Part shown: positions 7,864-18,751 of the stretch, in pieces
How the letters are laid out: the number at the start of each line of letters is the position of its first letter
Numbering within the stretch: the first letter of the stretch is position 1
NCBI GenBank assembly: GCA_020073145.1
Contig: JAIQFS010000023.1
Coordinates: 63,492 to 127,491 of the forward strand
Direction: 5' to 3'
Source of the DNA: Terriglobia bacterium
GTDB lineage: Bacteria; Acidobacteriota; Terriglobia; Bryobacterales; Bryobacteraceae
DNA length: 64,000 nt
Notes under the pieces: generated by a model
Seen by the model: the letters and a program-made list of their open reading frames with translations, nothing else
Told to the model about the DNA's origin: nothing
The model's database searches: none
Program-made: the position numbers and the translations under genes

Positions 7864-9033
7864 GTGCCCGGCCGGCGGTACCATGGCACTGTGACGAGGA
7901 GAGCCAAGACGCTGCCGGCGCGCTATTACACCGACCCGCGGCGGTTTACTGAAGAACTGGAGCGCTTCTTCTGCGGGCAATGGATCTGCGTGGGGAGGGC
8001 TGATACCATTCCGGAGCCCGGCGATTATTTCTTGCGGGAGATCGCGGGAGAAAGCTTGATCGTGGTCCGGGATTCGGCGGGCGCGGTGCGGGCCTTTTAC
8101 AACGTCTGCCGCCATCGCGGAACGCGGCTCTGCGAGGCGACAGCAGGGCGGTTCGGCGGTCGCATCCAGTGCCCGTATCACGGTTGGACGTACGGTTTGG
8201 ATGGGCGCCTTCTCGGTGCGCCGCACATGGAAGGAGTGGCGTTCGCGCGCGAGGACTATCCGTTGCAAGCGCCCGCCGTGGATGTCTGGGACGGCCACGT
8301 CTTCGTTCACCTGGGCCGCCAACCGAAACCACTGGCGCGGCAACTGGCCGGGTTGCCGCGGCGGTTCGCGGCGTGGGGCATGGCGGATCTGCGCCTGGGG
8401 CATCGCATCGTTTACGAGGTGAAGGGCAACTGGAAGCTGGTGGTGCTGAACTACAACGAATGCCTGCACTGCCCGCTGGTGCACCCCGGTCTCAACAACC
8501 TGACGGATTATCTGGGCGCCCACAATGACAAGCCGCAGCCCACCTATATCGGCGGCGCCATGGCGTTCAGCGGTTCGGCCGAAACCATGACCGCCGATGG
8601 CCGCAGACACCGCGCCTACCTGCCCGGTCTGACTGCGGCGCAGCGCAAGCAGGTTCACTACTATGCGATCTATCCGAATCTGCTGCTGGCGCTGCACCCC
8701 GACTACATGCTGATCCACACCCTCTGGCCGAGGGCGGTGGACCACACGCAAATCATCTGTGAGTGGTATTTTGCAGAGGCGGAGACGGTGCAGGCCGGCT
8801 TCGACGCCAGCGATGCCGTGGAGTTCTGGGACCGGACCAACCGGGAAGACTGGCATATCGTGGAACAATCGCAACTGGGAATTCAGTCGCGCGCGTACAC
8901 GCCCGGCCCCTACTCGCGGCGGGAAGAACTGCTAGCGGCCTTCGACCGGGTGGTGGCGGAGACGACGCGCCCGGCGCGGGGCAAACGATCCGCGGGCCGG
9001 CGCCGCCGCGGAATGCCAGGCCGGGTGAGCTGA
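7864..9033 (+). CDS. Rieske non-heme iron oxygenase, alpha-subunit type
   Basis: The N-terminal Rieske [2Fe-2S] domain has CRHRG...CPYHGW (C-x-H and C-x2-H ligands). The C-terminal mononuclear-iron domain has the NYNECLHCPLVHPGL histidine pair and a late WDRTNREDW segment that probably supplies the carboxylate. The product is about 389 residues, typical of ring-hydroxylating or amine-demethylating oxygenases. These enzymes hydroxylate or demethylate small substrates with electrons from a reductase, sometimes via a ferredoxin. No beta subunit or reductase gene is adjacent, and the nearest ferredoxin gene is at 5161. The start is uncertain: the GTG at 7864 or, equally plausible, the GTG at 7891. 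The substrate is not predictable; the alpha-only layout resembles carnitine- or choline-type monooxygenases. Confidence 0.92.
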   Translation: MPGRRYHGTVTRRAKTLPARYYTDPRRFTEELERFFCGQWICVGRADTIPEPGDYFLREIAGESLIVVRDSAGAVRAFYNVCRHRGTRLCEATAGRFGGRIQCPYHGWTYGLDGRLLGAPHMEGVAFAREDYPLQAPAVDVWDGHVFVHLGRQPKPLARQLAGLPRRFAAWGMADLRLGHRIVYEVKGNWKLVVLNYNECLHCPLVHPGLNNLTDYLGAHNDKPQPTYIGGAMAFSGSAETMTADGRRHRAYLPGLTAAQRKQVHYYAIYPNLLLALHPDYMLIHTLWPRAVDHTQIICEWYFAEAETVQAGFDASDAVEFWDRTNREDWHIVEQSQLGIQSRAYTPGPYSRREELLAAFDRVVAETTRPARGKRSAGRRRRGMPGRVS

Positions 9034-9066
9034 CGGCAGCGCAGTTCCACACGTTGGACCGAAGAG

Positions 9067-10128
9067 TTACCGCGAATCCAGGTAATGCCGGGGAGAGAGT
9101 TCGCGTAGCCGCGCGGCGGCGGACTCGGGGGTGAGATCGCGTTGGGGCTCGGCCAACAATTCATAGCCGACCATGAACTTCGGGATCGTGGCCGAGCGCA
9201 GCAGGGGCGGGCAGTAGTGGGCATGTAGATGCCACTCCTCATGCGCGGCGCCATCGGTGGGGCGTTGGTGGAAACCCATGGTGTAGGGGAACGAGGTTTC
9301 GAACAGGTTGTCGTAGCGGATGGTGATCTGCTTCATGATTTCGGATAAGTCGTTCTGTTCGGCATCGGCGAGGGTCTCGAGGCTGGGGCAGTGGCGCCGG
9401 CTGACCATCAGGATTTCAAACGGCCACACCGCCCAGAAGGGAACCAGCGCCACAAACGAGTCGTTTTCGCACACGACGCGCTCGGATTGCCGTTCCAGCG
9501 CCAGATAGTCGCACAGCAGACAGGCGCCCCGCGTGGAGCGGTATTCGGCTTGCGCGGCTTGTTCCTTCCGCCACACGGTGGGAAGCGTTTCGCCCGCCCA
9601 GATCTGGCCGTGCGGATGTGGATTGCTGCAACCCATCAGTTCTCCGCGATTCTCGAAGATCTGCACATATCCGATCTCGGGCCGGCGGCTCAATTCCCGG
9701 CACTGCTCGATCCACGTGTCCACCACGCCGCGAATCTCCGCCACTCCCATGCGCGGCAGGGTCAGGCTATGGTCGGGTGAGAAGCAGACCACGCGGCAGA
9801 TTCCGCGCTCGGCTCGTGCCGCCAACAATCGCCCACGGTCGAATTCCAAAGGTGCGGCGCCGGGGAGGAGGGCTGCAAAATCGTTATCGAAAACAAAGGC
9901 GCCGGTATAGATCGGGTTCTTCGCTCCACCCGTCCTGTGGTTCCCCGGACAGAGATAGCACTGCGGGTCAAAGGCCGGCTGCGATTGGGCAGGCGCCGGC
10001 TCCACCCGGCCTTGCCAGGGCCGCCGGGTTCGCTGCGGCGATACCAGGACCCAGTCGCCGGTGAGGGGGTTCCAACGCCGGTGCGGAAACTCCATCCAGT
10101 CCATCATGCCTTTGTCCGATCTCCGCAT
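9067..10128 (-). CDS. galT: Galactose-1-phosphate uridylyltransferase
   Basis: This Leloir-pathway enzyme moves UMP from UDP-glucose to galactose-1-phosphate. It is a HIT-superfamily protein of about 353 residues with the [15 protein letters not shown] start, a CYLCPGN zinc-type cysteine pair and the active-site triad segment [10 protein letters not shown] (nucleophilic His in HPH). The C-terminal half has [17 protein letters not shown]. It lies 16 nt downstream of galK on the same strand and is presumably co-transcribed. In-frame ATGs at 10107, 10104 and 10095 are alternative starts, and the last gives the most family-like N-terminus. A second GalT-family gene lies at 33848-34849. Confidence 0.95.
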   Translation of the reverse strand: MRRSDKGMMDWMEFPHRRWNPLTGDWVLVSPQRTRRPWQGRVEPAPAQSQPAFDPQCYLCPGNHRTGGAKNPIYTGAFVFDNDFAALLPGAAPLEFDRGRLLAARAERGICRVVCFSPDHSLTLPRMGVAEIRGVVDTWIEQCRELSRRPEIGYVQIFENRGELMGCSNPHPHGQIWAGETLPTVWRKEQAAQAEYRSTRGACLLCDYLALERQSERVVCENDSFVALVPFWAVWPFEILMVSRRHCPSLETLADAEQNDLSEIMKQITIRYDNLFETSFPYTMGFHQRPTDGAAHEEWHLHAHYCPPLLRSATIPKFMVGYELLAEPQRDLTPESAAARLRELSPRHYLDSR

Positions 10129-10144
10129 CCCGCCGGCGGCGCGT

Positions 10145-11305
10145 TCATATCTCGCCGGCTCCTGCGGAAGGACGGCAAGAGTGAATCTCCGCTACGATCC
10201 CGAATCGATCCCGGTAGGCCGCCGCGATGCCCTCGCGGAAAGCGGCAACGTGCCGGGGTTCCACCAGGTTTACAGTACACCCGCCAAAACCGCCTCCCGT
10301 CATTCTTGCACCCCACACGCCCGGAAGCGTGAGGGCGGTGTCAACCAGAAAGTCCAACTCCGGGCAGCTGACCTGGTAATCGTTTTGAAGGCTGCGATGC
10401 GACTCCACGAAGAGCGCCCCCATGTTCGCGAGGTCGCCGGCGGCGGCCGCTTCGACCCATCGGTTGACGCGGAGGTTCTCGCTGACCACATGCCTCGCCC
10501 GTTGGAGCAGCGCCGGCGGCCCGGAGCCCAGCTCGTGGACCATTTCCAGATCGGCGTCACGGAGCGTGGTCACATGCGGATGCCGGCTCCGCATCGCTTC
10601 CACGGCCGAGGCGCATTCACGAACTCGCTCGCGGTAGGCGGACTGGCCCAGTTCATGCTTCACCATCGAGTTGACGGCCAGGATCTCGACAGACTCCGGA
10701 ATCGGCACGATGATGTTCCCGAGATCGCGGCAATCGATCTTCACAGCGGAAAGATCGCGGCCGAAAACCGAGACGTACGGATCCATGATCCCGCAAGGCA
10801 TGCCGACGAACTCGTTTTCTGCGCGCTGCGCCAGGAGCGCCAGTTCCAGCGGCGCGAGGGCGCGGCCGCCGAGCAGCGCCAGCGCGGTCGAGACTTCCAG
10901 GGCGGCGGACGAACTCAAACCCGATCCGGTGGGAACGGTGCTGAAGACGTAGAGATCGAGCGCCTCGATGGCGTGATTCGCCCGCAGCAACTGCTGCGCG
11001 ACGCCGATGGCGTAGTCCGTCCAGTTCCCGGCGGGCCGGCATTCGGGCAAATCGGAGACCGGCCACTCCCGCAGTTCCTCCCGATTCTCCGAATAGACCC
11101 GCAGCCTACCGGCCGGGTTCGGTGCCGCCGCCACGAAGCAAGCCAGTTCCAGAGCCGCCGGGCACACAAACCCCAGGTTGTAGTCGGTGTGCTCGCCGAT
11201 CAGATTGACCCGCCCCGGAGCGCGGAACACCCGCGGTTTCGGCGAGGCCGGGTAGATCCTTCGAAATCCGTCGATGATCCGTTCTTTCAGGGGATGTTCC
11301 TTCAC
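10145..11305 (-). CDS. galK: Galactokinase
   Basis: This enzyme phosphorylates galactose at C1 with ATP, feeding galT directly downstream. GHMP-kinase motifs are clear: the galactokinase signature [14 protein letters not shown] near residue 30, the ATP loop [15 protein letters not shown], and the third motif [14 protein letters not shown] chose the GTG at 11305 (386 residues) because it places the signature at the usual distance from the N-terminus. The frame remains open to a GTG at 11392, but those extra 29 residues look non-conserved. It diverges from the DUF362 gene at 11462, so this interval should hold promoters for both strands. Confidence 0.95.
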   Translation of the reverse strand: MKEHPLKERIIDGFRRIYPASPKPRVFRAPGRVNLIGEHTDYNLGFVCPAALELACFVAAAPNPAGRLRVYSENREELREWPVSDLPECRPAGNWTDYAIGVAQQLLRANHAIEALDLYVFSTVPTGSGLSSSAALEVSTALALLGGRALAPLELALLAQRAENEFVGMPCGIMDPYVSVFGRDLSAVKIDCRDLGNIIVPIPESVEILAVNSMVKHELGQSAYRERVRECASAVEAMRSRHPHVTTLRDADLEMVHELGSGPPALLQRARHVVSENLRVNRWVEAAAAGDLANMGALFVESHRSLQNDYQVSCPELDFLVDTALTLPGVWGARMTGGGFGGCTVNLVEPRHVAAFREGIAAAYRDRFGIVAEIHSCRPSAGAGEI

Positions 11306-11461
11306 GCGTGGCGCCGGCCGATCCAATACACAATGATACGGCGCGCCCCTGAGGGGCCGGGGCTGGGCCCTGGAGATTCCGGAACGAATCACGGGGAGTT
11401 ATCATTACGTTTAATAAGAGAATGAAAGGTTCTAAAATCCGATAATATTCAGGAGGACTCG

Positions 11462-12511
11462 ATGCCGAGCCTTTTTTCACGACGCACGCTCCTGCAGTGG
11501 GCCGCCTTGTCCCCCGCGTCGCGCCCGTTGCTGGCGCAGACGGCGGTCCCTGGGGAGCGGCGCCCGGTAGTGTCGCTGGTCAAAGGGGAGAGCCGCCGAA
11601 AGAACGTGTCCGCGGCGCTGGCGGCCATTGACGGGGAGATTGGCCCGCGTCTCAAGAATCGGAAGTCCGTGGTCATCAAGCCCAACTTCGTTTCGACCAC
11701 CAACCAACTGGCGGCCAGCCACGCGGAGGCCATCCAGGGGATCCTCGATTATCTGGAGCCCCGGTTCCGGGGGCCGGTCTTTATCGCCGAATCTTCCGCC
11801 GGCGACACCATGGATGCCTTTGACTCGTTTGGATACAACCGGCTGGCCGCGGAACGCCGCGCGCAACACGTCGAACTGGTCGACCTCAACCGGGAAGGGA
11901 AGTACGAGATCATTTCGGTGTTAGATTCCGACCTGCACGCCGCGCCGGTGCGGTTGGCGGCGCGTCTCCTCGATCCGGACGCCTTTGTCATCGGAGCCGC
12001 CGTAGCCAAGACGCACAATGCGATGGTGGCCACGCTATCAGTCAAGAACATGGCGCTCGGAGCCCCGCTCCACAGTGCTCCCCGCCAGAGCCCGCCATGG
12101 CATGACAAACGCGTGGTCCATAACCGCCTCCGGCAAACGCACTTCAACATCTTTCTGGTCGCCCAGGCGCTGCGCCCGCATTGGGGCGCGACCGTGATCG
12201 ATGCCTACGAGGGTATGGAGGGCGACGGCCCCGCATCCGGCACCGCGGTGCCGGCCCGCCTGGCCCTTGCCTCCACGGACTTCGTTGCGGCCGACCGGGT
12301 TGCGCTCGAAACCATGGGAATTGATCCGGCCTGGGTGGGGTATCTGCGGTTCTGCGCCGACCTCGGGATCGGCCAGTACGACCTGGCGAAGATCGACCTC
12401 CGCGGAGAGACGCTGGCGCGGGTGCGGCGCAAGTATCAACTCCACCCCGATATCCAACGGCAGTTGGAATGGATGGGCCCGTTGCGCGAAGTGCCGCCCC
12501 GTGTCGGGTGA
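11462..12511 (+). CDS. DUF362 domain protein with twin-arginine-like leader
   Basis: The ATG at 11462 is preceded by a textbook AGGAGG (11451-11456), so the start is secure. The N-terminus (SRRTLLQWAALSPASRPLLAQ) resembles a twin-arginine signal peptide with an early hydrophobic core. The rest matches the DUF362 fold (VIKPNFVS, IAESSAGD, VAKTHNAMVATLSVKNMALG). DUF362 proteins are often found near redox or iron-sulfur proteins, but their chemistry is not established. This copy has no ferredoxin-type cysteine motif of its own. It is 349 residues and monocistronic, with a convergent STAS gene 8 bp away. The function is unknown and the call rests on family resemblance. Confidence 0.82.
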   Translation: MPSLFSRRTLLQWAALSPASRPLLAQTAVPGERRPVVSLVKGESRRKNVSAALAAIDGEIGPRLKNRKSVVIKPNFVSTTNQLAASHAEAIQGILDYLEPRFRGPVFIAESSAGDTMDAFDSFGYNRLAAERRAQHVELVDLNREGKYEIISVLDSDLHAAPVRLAARLLDPDAFVIGAAVAKTHNAMVATLSVKNMALGAPLHSAPRQSPPWHDKRVVHNRLRQTHFNIFLVAQALRPHWGATVIDAYEGMEGDGPASGTAVPARLALASTDFVAADRVALETMGIDPAWVGYLRFCADLGIGQYDLAKIDLRGETLARVRRKYQLHPDIQRQLEWMGPLREVPPRVG

Positions 12512-12519
12512 CCGGCGCG

Positions 12520-12891
12520 TTACCCGGCGCGGCCGGTTCCCGGCATCCGAAATCCCTCGCAGGCACTGGCGATCGTGAGGTGGAAGGGCAGCACGGTGTT
12601 GAGCCGCGTAATCTGGAACAGGCGAGCCACCCGGGTATTCGCACCCACCAATCGAAGTTCACCCCCGGCACTCCGGGCAGCCGCAAAACATTCGTAGAGG
12701 AGTTGAACGCCGGAGCTGTCCATTGGGCCGATTCCCGACAGGTCGACGATCAGTTTTTTCTCACCCCGACACAGGAAGTCGTGGATCCACGGCTCGTCCA
12801 GCGACTGTTCCCCCCACCGCGTGAGGCTACCCGAGAGTCTCACCAACAGGATCTCTCCGTCGATCCGTGACGTCTCGATTTTCAGGCTCAC
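12520..12891 (-). CDS. STAS-domain protein (anti-sigma-factor antagonist type)
   Basis: This is a 123-residue single-domain STAS protein. The segment KKLIVDLSGIGPMDSSGVQLL carries the conserved serine (S59/S60) that partner-switch kinases phosphorylate in SpoIIAA/RsbV-like proteins. Such proteins release a sigma factor or other effector from an anti-sigma kinase according to phosphorylation state. No anti-sigma kinase or PP2C phosphatase gene is in the neighbourhood, so partners must be encoded elsewhere. The start at 12891 has purine-rich GGAGCGAGG immediately upstream. The tail after the domain (SACEGFRMPGTGRAG) is short and not conserved-looking. Confidence 0.85.
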   Translation of the reverse strand: MSLKIETSRIDGEILLVRLSGSLTRWGEQSLDEPWIHDFLCRGEKKLIVDLSGIGPMDSSGVQLLYECFAAARSAGGELRLVGANTRVARLFQITRLNTVLPFHLTIASACEGFRMPGTGRAG

Positions 12892-13036
12892 ATCCTCGCT
12901 CCGATCGGCCGGGAAAGACCTCGTCCCATCGGATCAGCGAGAAAACCGGGAAAACTCCGCCTCTGGGTATGGTGAGCCGGACGGGGCGAGTGTTGAGCTT
13001 CTTGGAGGGCTTTTGGCGTAGAACCGGCTTTTGGAG

Positions 13037-13126
13037 TGGCGGAGAGAGTGGGATTCGAACCCACGTTAGAGTTTCCCCTAAACACGCTTTCCAAGCGTGC
13101 GCCTTCAACCACTCGGCCATCTCTCC
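13037..13126 (-). tRNA. tRNA-Ser (anticodon GGA)
   Basis: The minus strand reads GGAGAGATGGCCGAGTGGTT at the 5' end. The anticodon arm has loop TTGGAAA (anticodon GGA at 13092-13090). A long variable arm typical of serine tRNA follows, then the TTCGAATCC T-loop and an acceptor stem pairing GGAGAGA with TCTCTCC. Discriminator G and an encoded CCA end at 13037. It is 90 nt and decodes UCC/UCU. Confidence 0.97.
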
Positions 13127-13218
13127 GGTTAAAAAGGAAGGTCTTGCGCGGCGTCGGAAGCTGTTCACAGCATAACACGCGAGGCCAATGTTCCCGAAAC
13201 GCCGGAGTAGAATGAACG

Positions 13219-14340
13219 TTGGTGGATTCCCCGCAGGTTTCTCGCCGCGCGTGGCTGCTGGCCGCCGCGGCGGCCGCCGGCTGCGGCCCTAAAAAGCCGA
13301 CCGGCTATTCCGGCTATTGCTTCGTCGCCAACCAGGACAGCCACTCGGTGGCCGTGGTGGATCTGACGACCTTTCGGCGGCTGCCGGCGGTGCCGCTGGA
13401 CGCGGCGCCGTCGTCGGTCCTGGCCCATCCCACCCGGCCTCGGGCGTTGGTGCTGGGACCTCGGGCCGGAACCGTCTATGAAATCGACGCCGGCACGCTC
13501 GCCGTAGGCCGCCGCGTGCGCGCCGGCAATGAAGCCGTTTCCATGAAGCTGGCTCCAGGAGGCGCGGCGGCCTGGGTCCTGTTCCGAGATCCCGCCGGGT
13601 TGGTCGAGATTCCATTGGATTCGCTGCGGCCGGGCCGGCGGATTCACTTGCCCGCGGCCCCCGACGATTTCGATCTGAGCTTCGACGGGCGAGCCGCCAT
13701 TGTCAGCCGTCAGGCCCGCACTCTGACGCTGGTATCGCTCGATCGTGCCGCCATCGAGCGCACCGTGGCGGCTGAGGTCGAACTGACCGGTGTCCGCTTC
13801 CGTCCAGATGGCCAACAGGTGCTGGCCGCCAGCCGCCCGGACCGCAGTCTCACCGCCATCGACGTGCTCACCGGCCGGACGGTGGTCCGCCTGCCGCTGC
13901 CGCTGGAGCCGCGCCGCTTCTGTTACAACCTGGACAACGGGCAGCTTTTCCTGACGGGCGCCGGCATGGATGCAATCGCCATCATTTATCCCTACCAGAC
14001 CGAAGTCGCCGAGACGGTGCTGGCCGGACGCGCTCCCGACGGCATGGCGGTCACGGAGTCTTATCTGCTGGCGGCGAATCCGGAAACCAATACGGTCACG
14101 GTGCTCGATATCGACACCGATTTCAAGCTGGTGGCCGTCGTCCAGGTTGGGGATGGGCCGCGGGAGATCCTGATCACTCCGGACCAGCAGTATGCTCTGG
14201 TGCTGAACGAACGGTCGGGCGACCTGGCCATTATCCGAATCGCGGCGCTGGCGGCTCGCCGCTACAAGAACGCGCCCCTGTTTACGATGATTCCCGTCGG
14301 CGCCAAGCCCGTCAGCGCGGCGGTGGTGAAGCTGGTCTGA
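13219..14340 (+). CDS. YncE-like beta-propeller lipoprotein
   Basis: This is a 373-residue product with a leader SRRAWLLAAAAAAGC that combines a twin-arginine pair and a lipobox-like AAGC, suggesting an exported, lipid-anchored protein. The mature part repeats units such as GYCFVANQDSHSVAVVDL, PRALVLGPRAGTVYEIDAG, GQQVLAASRPDRSLTAIDV and SYLLAANPETNTVTVLDI. These are the blade pattern of seven-bladed YncE/YVTN propellers. Such proteins bind ligands or partners, and no catalytic residues can be assigned. The start is TTG at 13219 or the adjacent GTG at 13222. It is convergent with gpmA, 9 bp away. No function is inferred beyond an extracytoplasmic scaffold or binding role. Confidence 0.85.
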   Translation: MVDSPQVSRRAWLLAAAAAAGCGPKKPTGYSGYCFVANQDSHSVAVVDLTTFRRLPAVPLDAAPSSVLAHPTRPRALVLGPRAGTVYEIDAGTLAVGRRVRAGNEAVSMKLAPGGAAAWVLFRDPAGLVEIPLDSLRPGRRIHLPAAPDDFDLSFDGRAAIVSRQARTLTLVSLDRAAIERTVAAEVELTGVRFRPDGQQVLAASRPDRSLTAIDVLTGRTVVRLPLPLEPRRFCYNLDNGQLFLTGAGMDAIAIIYPYQTEVAETVLAGRAPDGMAVTESYLLAANPETNTVTVLDIDTDFKLVAVVQVGDGPREILITPDQQYALVLNERSGDLAIIRIAALAARRYKNAPLFTMIPVGAKPVSAAVVKLV

Positions 14341-14349
14341 CGCGGCGGC

Positions 14350-16415
<2,066 letters not shown>

Positions 16416-17621
16416 TTACGACACCACTACGATGCCGGCGTCGGTAATTTGATGCCCCTGCGCGCGGTCCGCCTCCAGATCGTAGCCGATGACGCTCGAT
16501 TCCGGGACTTTCACATTGGTATTGATAATGGCCCGGCGGATCCGGCTGTACCGGCCGATTTCCGCTCCGGGCATCAGGATGGAATACTCCACTTCGCAAT
16601 AGCTGTTCACGCGCACGCCCGGCGACAGCACACTGTGGAGCACGCGCCCGCCGGACACGATGCAGCCCGCGCTCACCACCGAATCGACGGCCACTCCCAT
16701 GCGCCGGCCCTCCTGCGCGAAAACGAATTTGGCCGGCGGCTGCTGGGTGACTTTGGTGCGGATGGGCCAACGCTGGTCGTACAAATTGAACTCAGGCACC
16801 ACCGCGACCAGATCCATGTTGGCCTCGTAGTAGGCGTCCAGGGTTCCGACGTCGCGCCAATACCGTACCTGCTTGGCGTTCATGTCATGGAAATCGTAAG
16901 CAATCACCCGCGATCGCTGGAGGTTGCCCGGAATCACGTTCTTGCCGAAATCGTGGGCCGAGCCGGGGTCTTGCGCGTCTTCATGAAGCGCGCGCAGCAA
17001 CACCTCGGTTTCAAACACGTACACACCCATGGACGCGCTGACAGTGTCGGGGTCGAACACCGACCGGCGGGGATTGCCGTGCTGCGGCTTTTCTTCGAAC
17101 CCCACGATCCGGTAGTCGGGGTCGATCTCGGCGATTCCGAATCGCCATGCCTCGTCAGGAGGCACTTGGATGGTGGCGATGGTGATGTCGGCTTTGTGCT
17201 GGCGGTGCCAATCCACCATCTCCCGGTAATTCATCTTGTAAATGTGGTCGCCGGAGAGGATCAGGGTTTGTTGCGGAGCTTCCACTTCAATGCTCTGAAA
17301 GTTCTGAAAGACGGCGTCGGCCGTGCCTTGATACCAGTCCTCGTGGACGCGCTTCATCGGAGGAATGACTTCGATGAACTCTCCCAGTTCCGCCGGAAGG
17401 ATGTTCCATCCGTCGCGGATGTGCCGGGTCAGCTCCAGCGCTTTGTATTGCGTGAGGACAAAGATTTTGCGGACGTCGGAGTTAATACAATTCGACAGCG
17501 TGAAGTCGATGATGCGGTAGGCGCCGCCGAACGGCACGGCCGGTTTGGCGGTGTCTTTGGTGAGCGGATAAAGGCGTTCGCCCGCACCGCCCGCTAAGAG
17601 AATCGCAATCAAATTTTCCAT
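16416..17621 (-). CDS. glgC: Glucose-1-phosphate adenylyltransferase (ADP-glucose pyrophosphorylase)
   Basis: This enzyme makes ADP-glucose from ATP and glucose-1-phosphate, the committed step to glycogen. The 401 residues start MENLIAILLAGGAGERLYPLT (nucleotide-binding loop), with PAVPFGGAYRIIDFTLSN and the YQGTADAVFQN motif. The substrate site IIGFEEKP-like VGFEEKPQHG follows. A C-terminal left-handed beta-helix (SILMPGAEIGRYSRIRRAIIN...) completes it. No Shine-Dalgarno is obvious before the ATG. It heads the glgC-eno-gpmA minus-strand group. No glgA or glgB is in the window. Confidence 0.97.
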   Translation of the reverse strand: MENLIAILLAGGAGERLYPLTKDTAKPAVPFGGAYRIIDFTLSNCINSDVRKIFVLTQYKALELTRHIRDGWNILPAELGEFIEVIPPMKRVHEDWYQGTADAVFQNFQSIEVEAPQQTLILSGDHIYKMNYREMVDWHRQHKADITIATIQVPPDEAWRFGIAEIDPDYRIVGFEEKPQHGNPRRSVFDPDTVSASMGVYVFETEVLLRALHEDAQDPGSAHDFGKNVIPGNLQRSRVIAYDFHDMNAKQVRYWRDVGTLDAYYEANMDLVAVVPEFNLYDQRWPIRTKVTQQPPAKFVFAQEGRRMGVAVDSVVSAGCIVSGGRVLHSVLSPGVRVNSYCEVEYSILMPGAEIGRYSRIRRAIINTNVKVPESSVIGYDLEADRAQGHQITDAGIVVVS

Positions 17622-17699
17622 TTCAGTCTAAGTTACTGAAAAGAAATCTGTTTCAGCGCACCCCCGCAACTGGTCCCCAGCGGCGGTGCGAATTTAGGC

Positions 17700-17727
17700 T
17701 TGACTTTATCCGGCAACCACCTATGAT
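17700..17727 (+). promoter_or_regulatory. Sigma-70-like promoter for rpsU
   Basis: TTGACT (17700-17705) and TATGAT (17722-17727) are separated by 16 bp, a close match to the vegetative consensus. The predicted transcription start near 17734 gives rpsU a leader of about 115 nt containing GGGGAGGTG before the TTG start. Confidence 0.7.
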
Positions 17728-17848
17728 ATCAGTACCTTCTGTGCCCAGCGCAGGATTTTTTGGGGGGACCGGGGCCCACTTCAGGTGAAATCCGATCTTG
17801 CCAGATTCCACGGGGGGGAATCAGACGGAACGGGGAGGTGCAGTTGGT

Positions 17849-18046
17849 TTGGCTGAAGTGAAGCTTCAGGAGGGCGAGGCACTTGAGAACGCCCTACGCC
17901 GCTTCAAGAGAAAGGTCCAGCAAGAGGACATCATCAAAGAGGTGAAGCGCCACTCTTTCTACTTGAAGCCGGGGGAGAAGCAGCGGACCAAGCAGGCGCT
18001 GGCCCGCAAACGAAACCGGAAGAAATCACGCCGGGAGATTCAGTAA
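17849..18046 (+). CDS. rpsU: 30S ribosomal protein S21
   Basis: This is a 65-residue basic protein (AEVKLQEGEALENALRRFKRK...RRKSRREIQ-like tail KRNRKKSRREIQ), a clear bS21, needed for mRNA engagement by the 30S subunit. I chose the TTG at 17849 because a strong GGGGAGGTG (17832-17840) lies at a good distance and the resulting N-terminus matches the family. The frame is open upstream to a TTG at 17798, which would add 17 unlikely residues. It is followed after 57 bp by a zinc-ribbon gene on the same strand. Confidence 0.93.
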   Translation: MAEVKLQEGEALENALRRFKRKVQQEDIIKEVKRHSFYLKPGEKQRTKQALARKRNRKKSRREIQ

Positions 18047-18103
18047 CCGGGCGGCGGGGCGCTGGCCTCGTCACCAACAGCAAGTTGATCACGGGGCAAC
18101 GCC

Positions 18104-18412
18104 ATGCCGGACTTCCAGGACCGGGTCCTCAAGTGTATAGACTGCGGATCAGATTTCGTATTCACAGCGGGAGAACAACACTTCTTCCACGACAAGAATT
18201 TTAAGAACGAGCCGAAACGCTGCAAGCCTTGTAAGACCAAGCGTCAGGGTTCGTCCAGCGGCTATGCCAAAGCCGAGACGATGACCAGCTGCTCGCAATG
18301 CGGCCGGGAAACCACGGTGCCGTTCAAACCCACTCAGGGCCGCCCGGTGTACTGCCGGGAGTGCTTCCTGAGCCGGAAGGCGTCTTCAGCCGCCGCGGGC
18401 GGCGGCCACTGA
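18104..18412 (+). CDS. Small zinc-ribbon protein (CxxC x4)
   Basis: This is a 102-residue cytoplasmic protein with four CxxC pairs: LKCIDCGSDF, KRCKPCK, SCSQCGRE and VYCRECF. They form two treble-clef or ribbon-like zinc sites. The first half (IDCGSDFVFTAGEQHFFHDKNF-like) matches the 'probable zinc-binding domain' family common in Acidobacteria and Chloroflexi. The role is unknown; nucleic-acid binding is a reasonable guess given its position behind rpsU. The linker is Ser/Gly rich and the tail ends AAAGGGH. Confidence 0.85.
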   Translation: MPDFQDRVLKCIDCGSDFVFTAGEQHFFHDKNFKNEPKRCKPCKTKRQGSSSGYAKAETMTSCSQCGRETTVPFKPTQGRPVYCRECFLSRKASSAAAGGGH

Positions 18413-18668
18413 GGCAGTAGCAAGAAACGGAAAACGGGAACCATGCCAGCGCTTTGCGCAGCGTAGGGCCCGTCCCTCCCTGCGTCGATTCAGCGGCTAA
18501 ACCGGTGCCGGAAGGCGAAGCTTGTCCAAGGATCGCCGGTGTCCGGGTTGCGGGCGGAAGCTGCAATCACGCCCCGACCCAAATAGTTTCTTCCGCGACC
18601 ACTCCAGTTCGAGGCGCTCCTCCCATCTGCCAGGCCGGACTGCCGTGAATCCAGCCAGCCCCCTCGCA
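18413..18668 (+). other. Non-coding stretch with foldback potential, unassigned
   Basis: No ORF with protein-like composition is found between the zinc-ribbon gene and the RraA promoter. At about 18433-18473 an ACGGG...CCCGT pairing encloses a GCGCTTTGCGC hairpin. Several GC-rich foldbacks follow (CCGGTGCCGG, GCCGGTGTCC). It does not match the riboswitch, SRP, 6S or RNase P consensus patterns I know. It may be the 3' region of the rpsU operon, a leader RNA or an unknown sRNA. Confidence 0.3.
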
Positions 18669-18690
18669 AAATACCCTAATCCCGGTATTT
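18669..18690. promoter_or_regulatory. Inverted repeat overlapping the RraA/RND promoter (operator candidate)
   Basis: The perfect 7-bp arms AAATACC (18669-18675) and GGTATTT (18684-18690) have an 8-bp spacer CTAATCCC. The right arm overlaps the predicted -35 box (18689-18694), a position suited to a repressor or activator. The ATACCCTA core resembles the motif near 386-395 on the minus strand. Confidence 0.5.
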
Positions 18691-18717
18691 AGCAGGACGG
18701 CGGGCATTGCTTATGAT
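18689..18717 (+). promoter_or_regulatory. Sigma-70-like promoter for the RraA-efflux operon
   Basis: TTAGCA (18689-18694) and TATGAT (18712-18717) are 17 bp apart. The predicted start site near 18724 lies about 28 nt before the RraA-like ATG. No Shine-Dalgarno is visible before that ATG. Confidence 0.55.
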
Positions 18718-18751
18718 CGGAACTGGGTGAGCCGCGCCGCTCCCCCGGATC

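Noticed and set aside
6841-8874. 677-codon minus-strand ORF
   Set aside because: It spans antisense to the hybrid kinase and Rieske gene, both of which have intact motifs.
12827-13175. ORFs crossing the tRNA-Ser gene on both strands
   Set aside because: They overlap the tRNA and non-coding flank and have no domain content.
18433-18480. Known riboswitch, SRP RNA or RNase P RNA upstream of the RraA-like gene
   Set aside because: Conserved core sequences of those RNAs are absent; only generic GC-rich foldbacks are visible.
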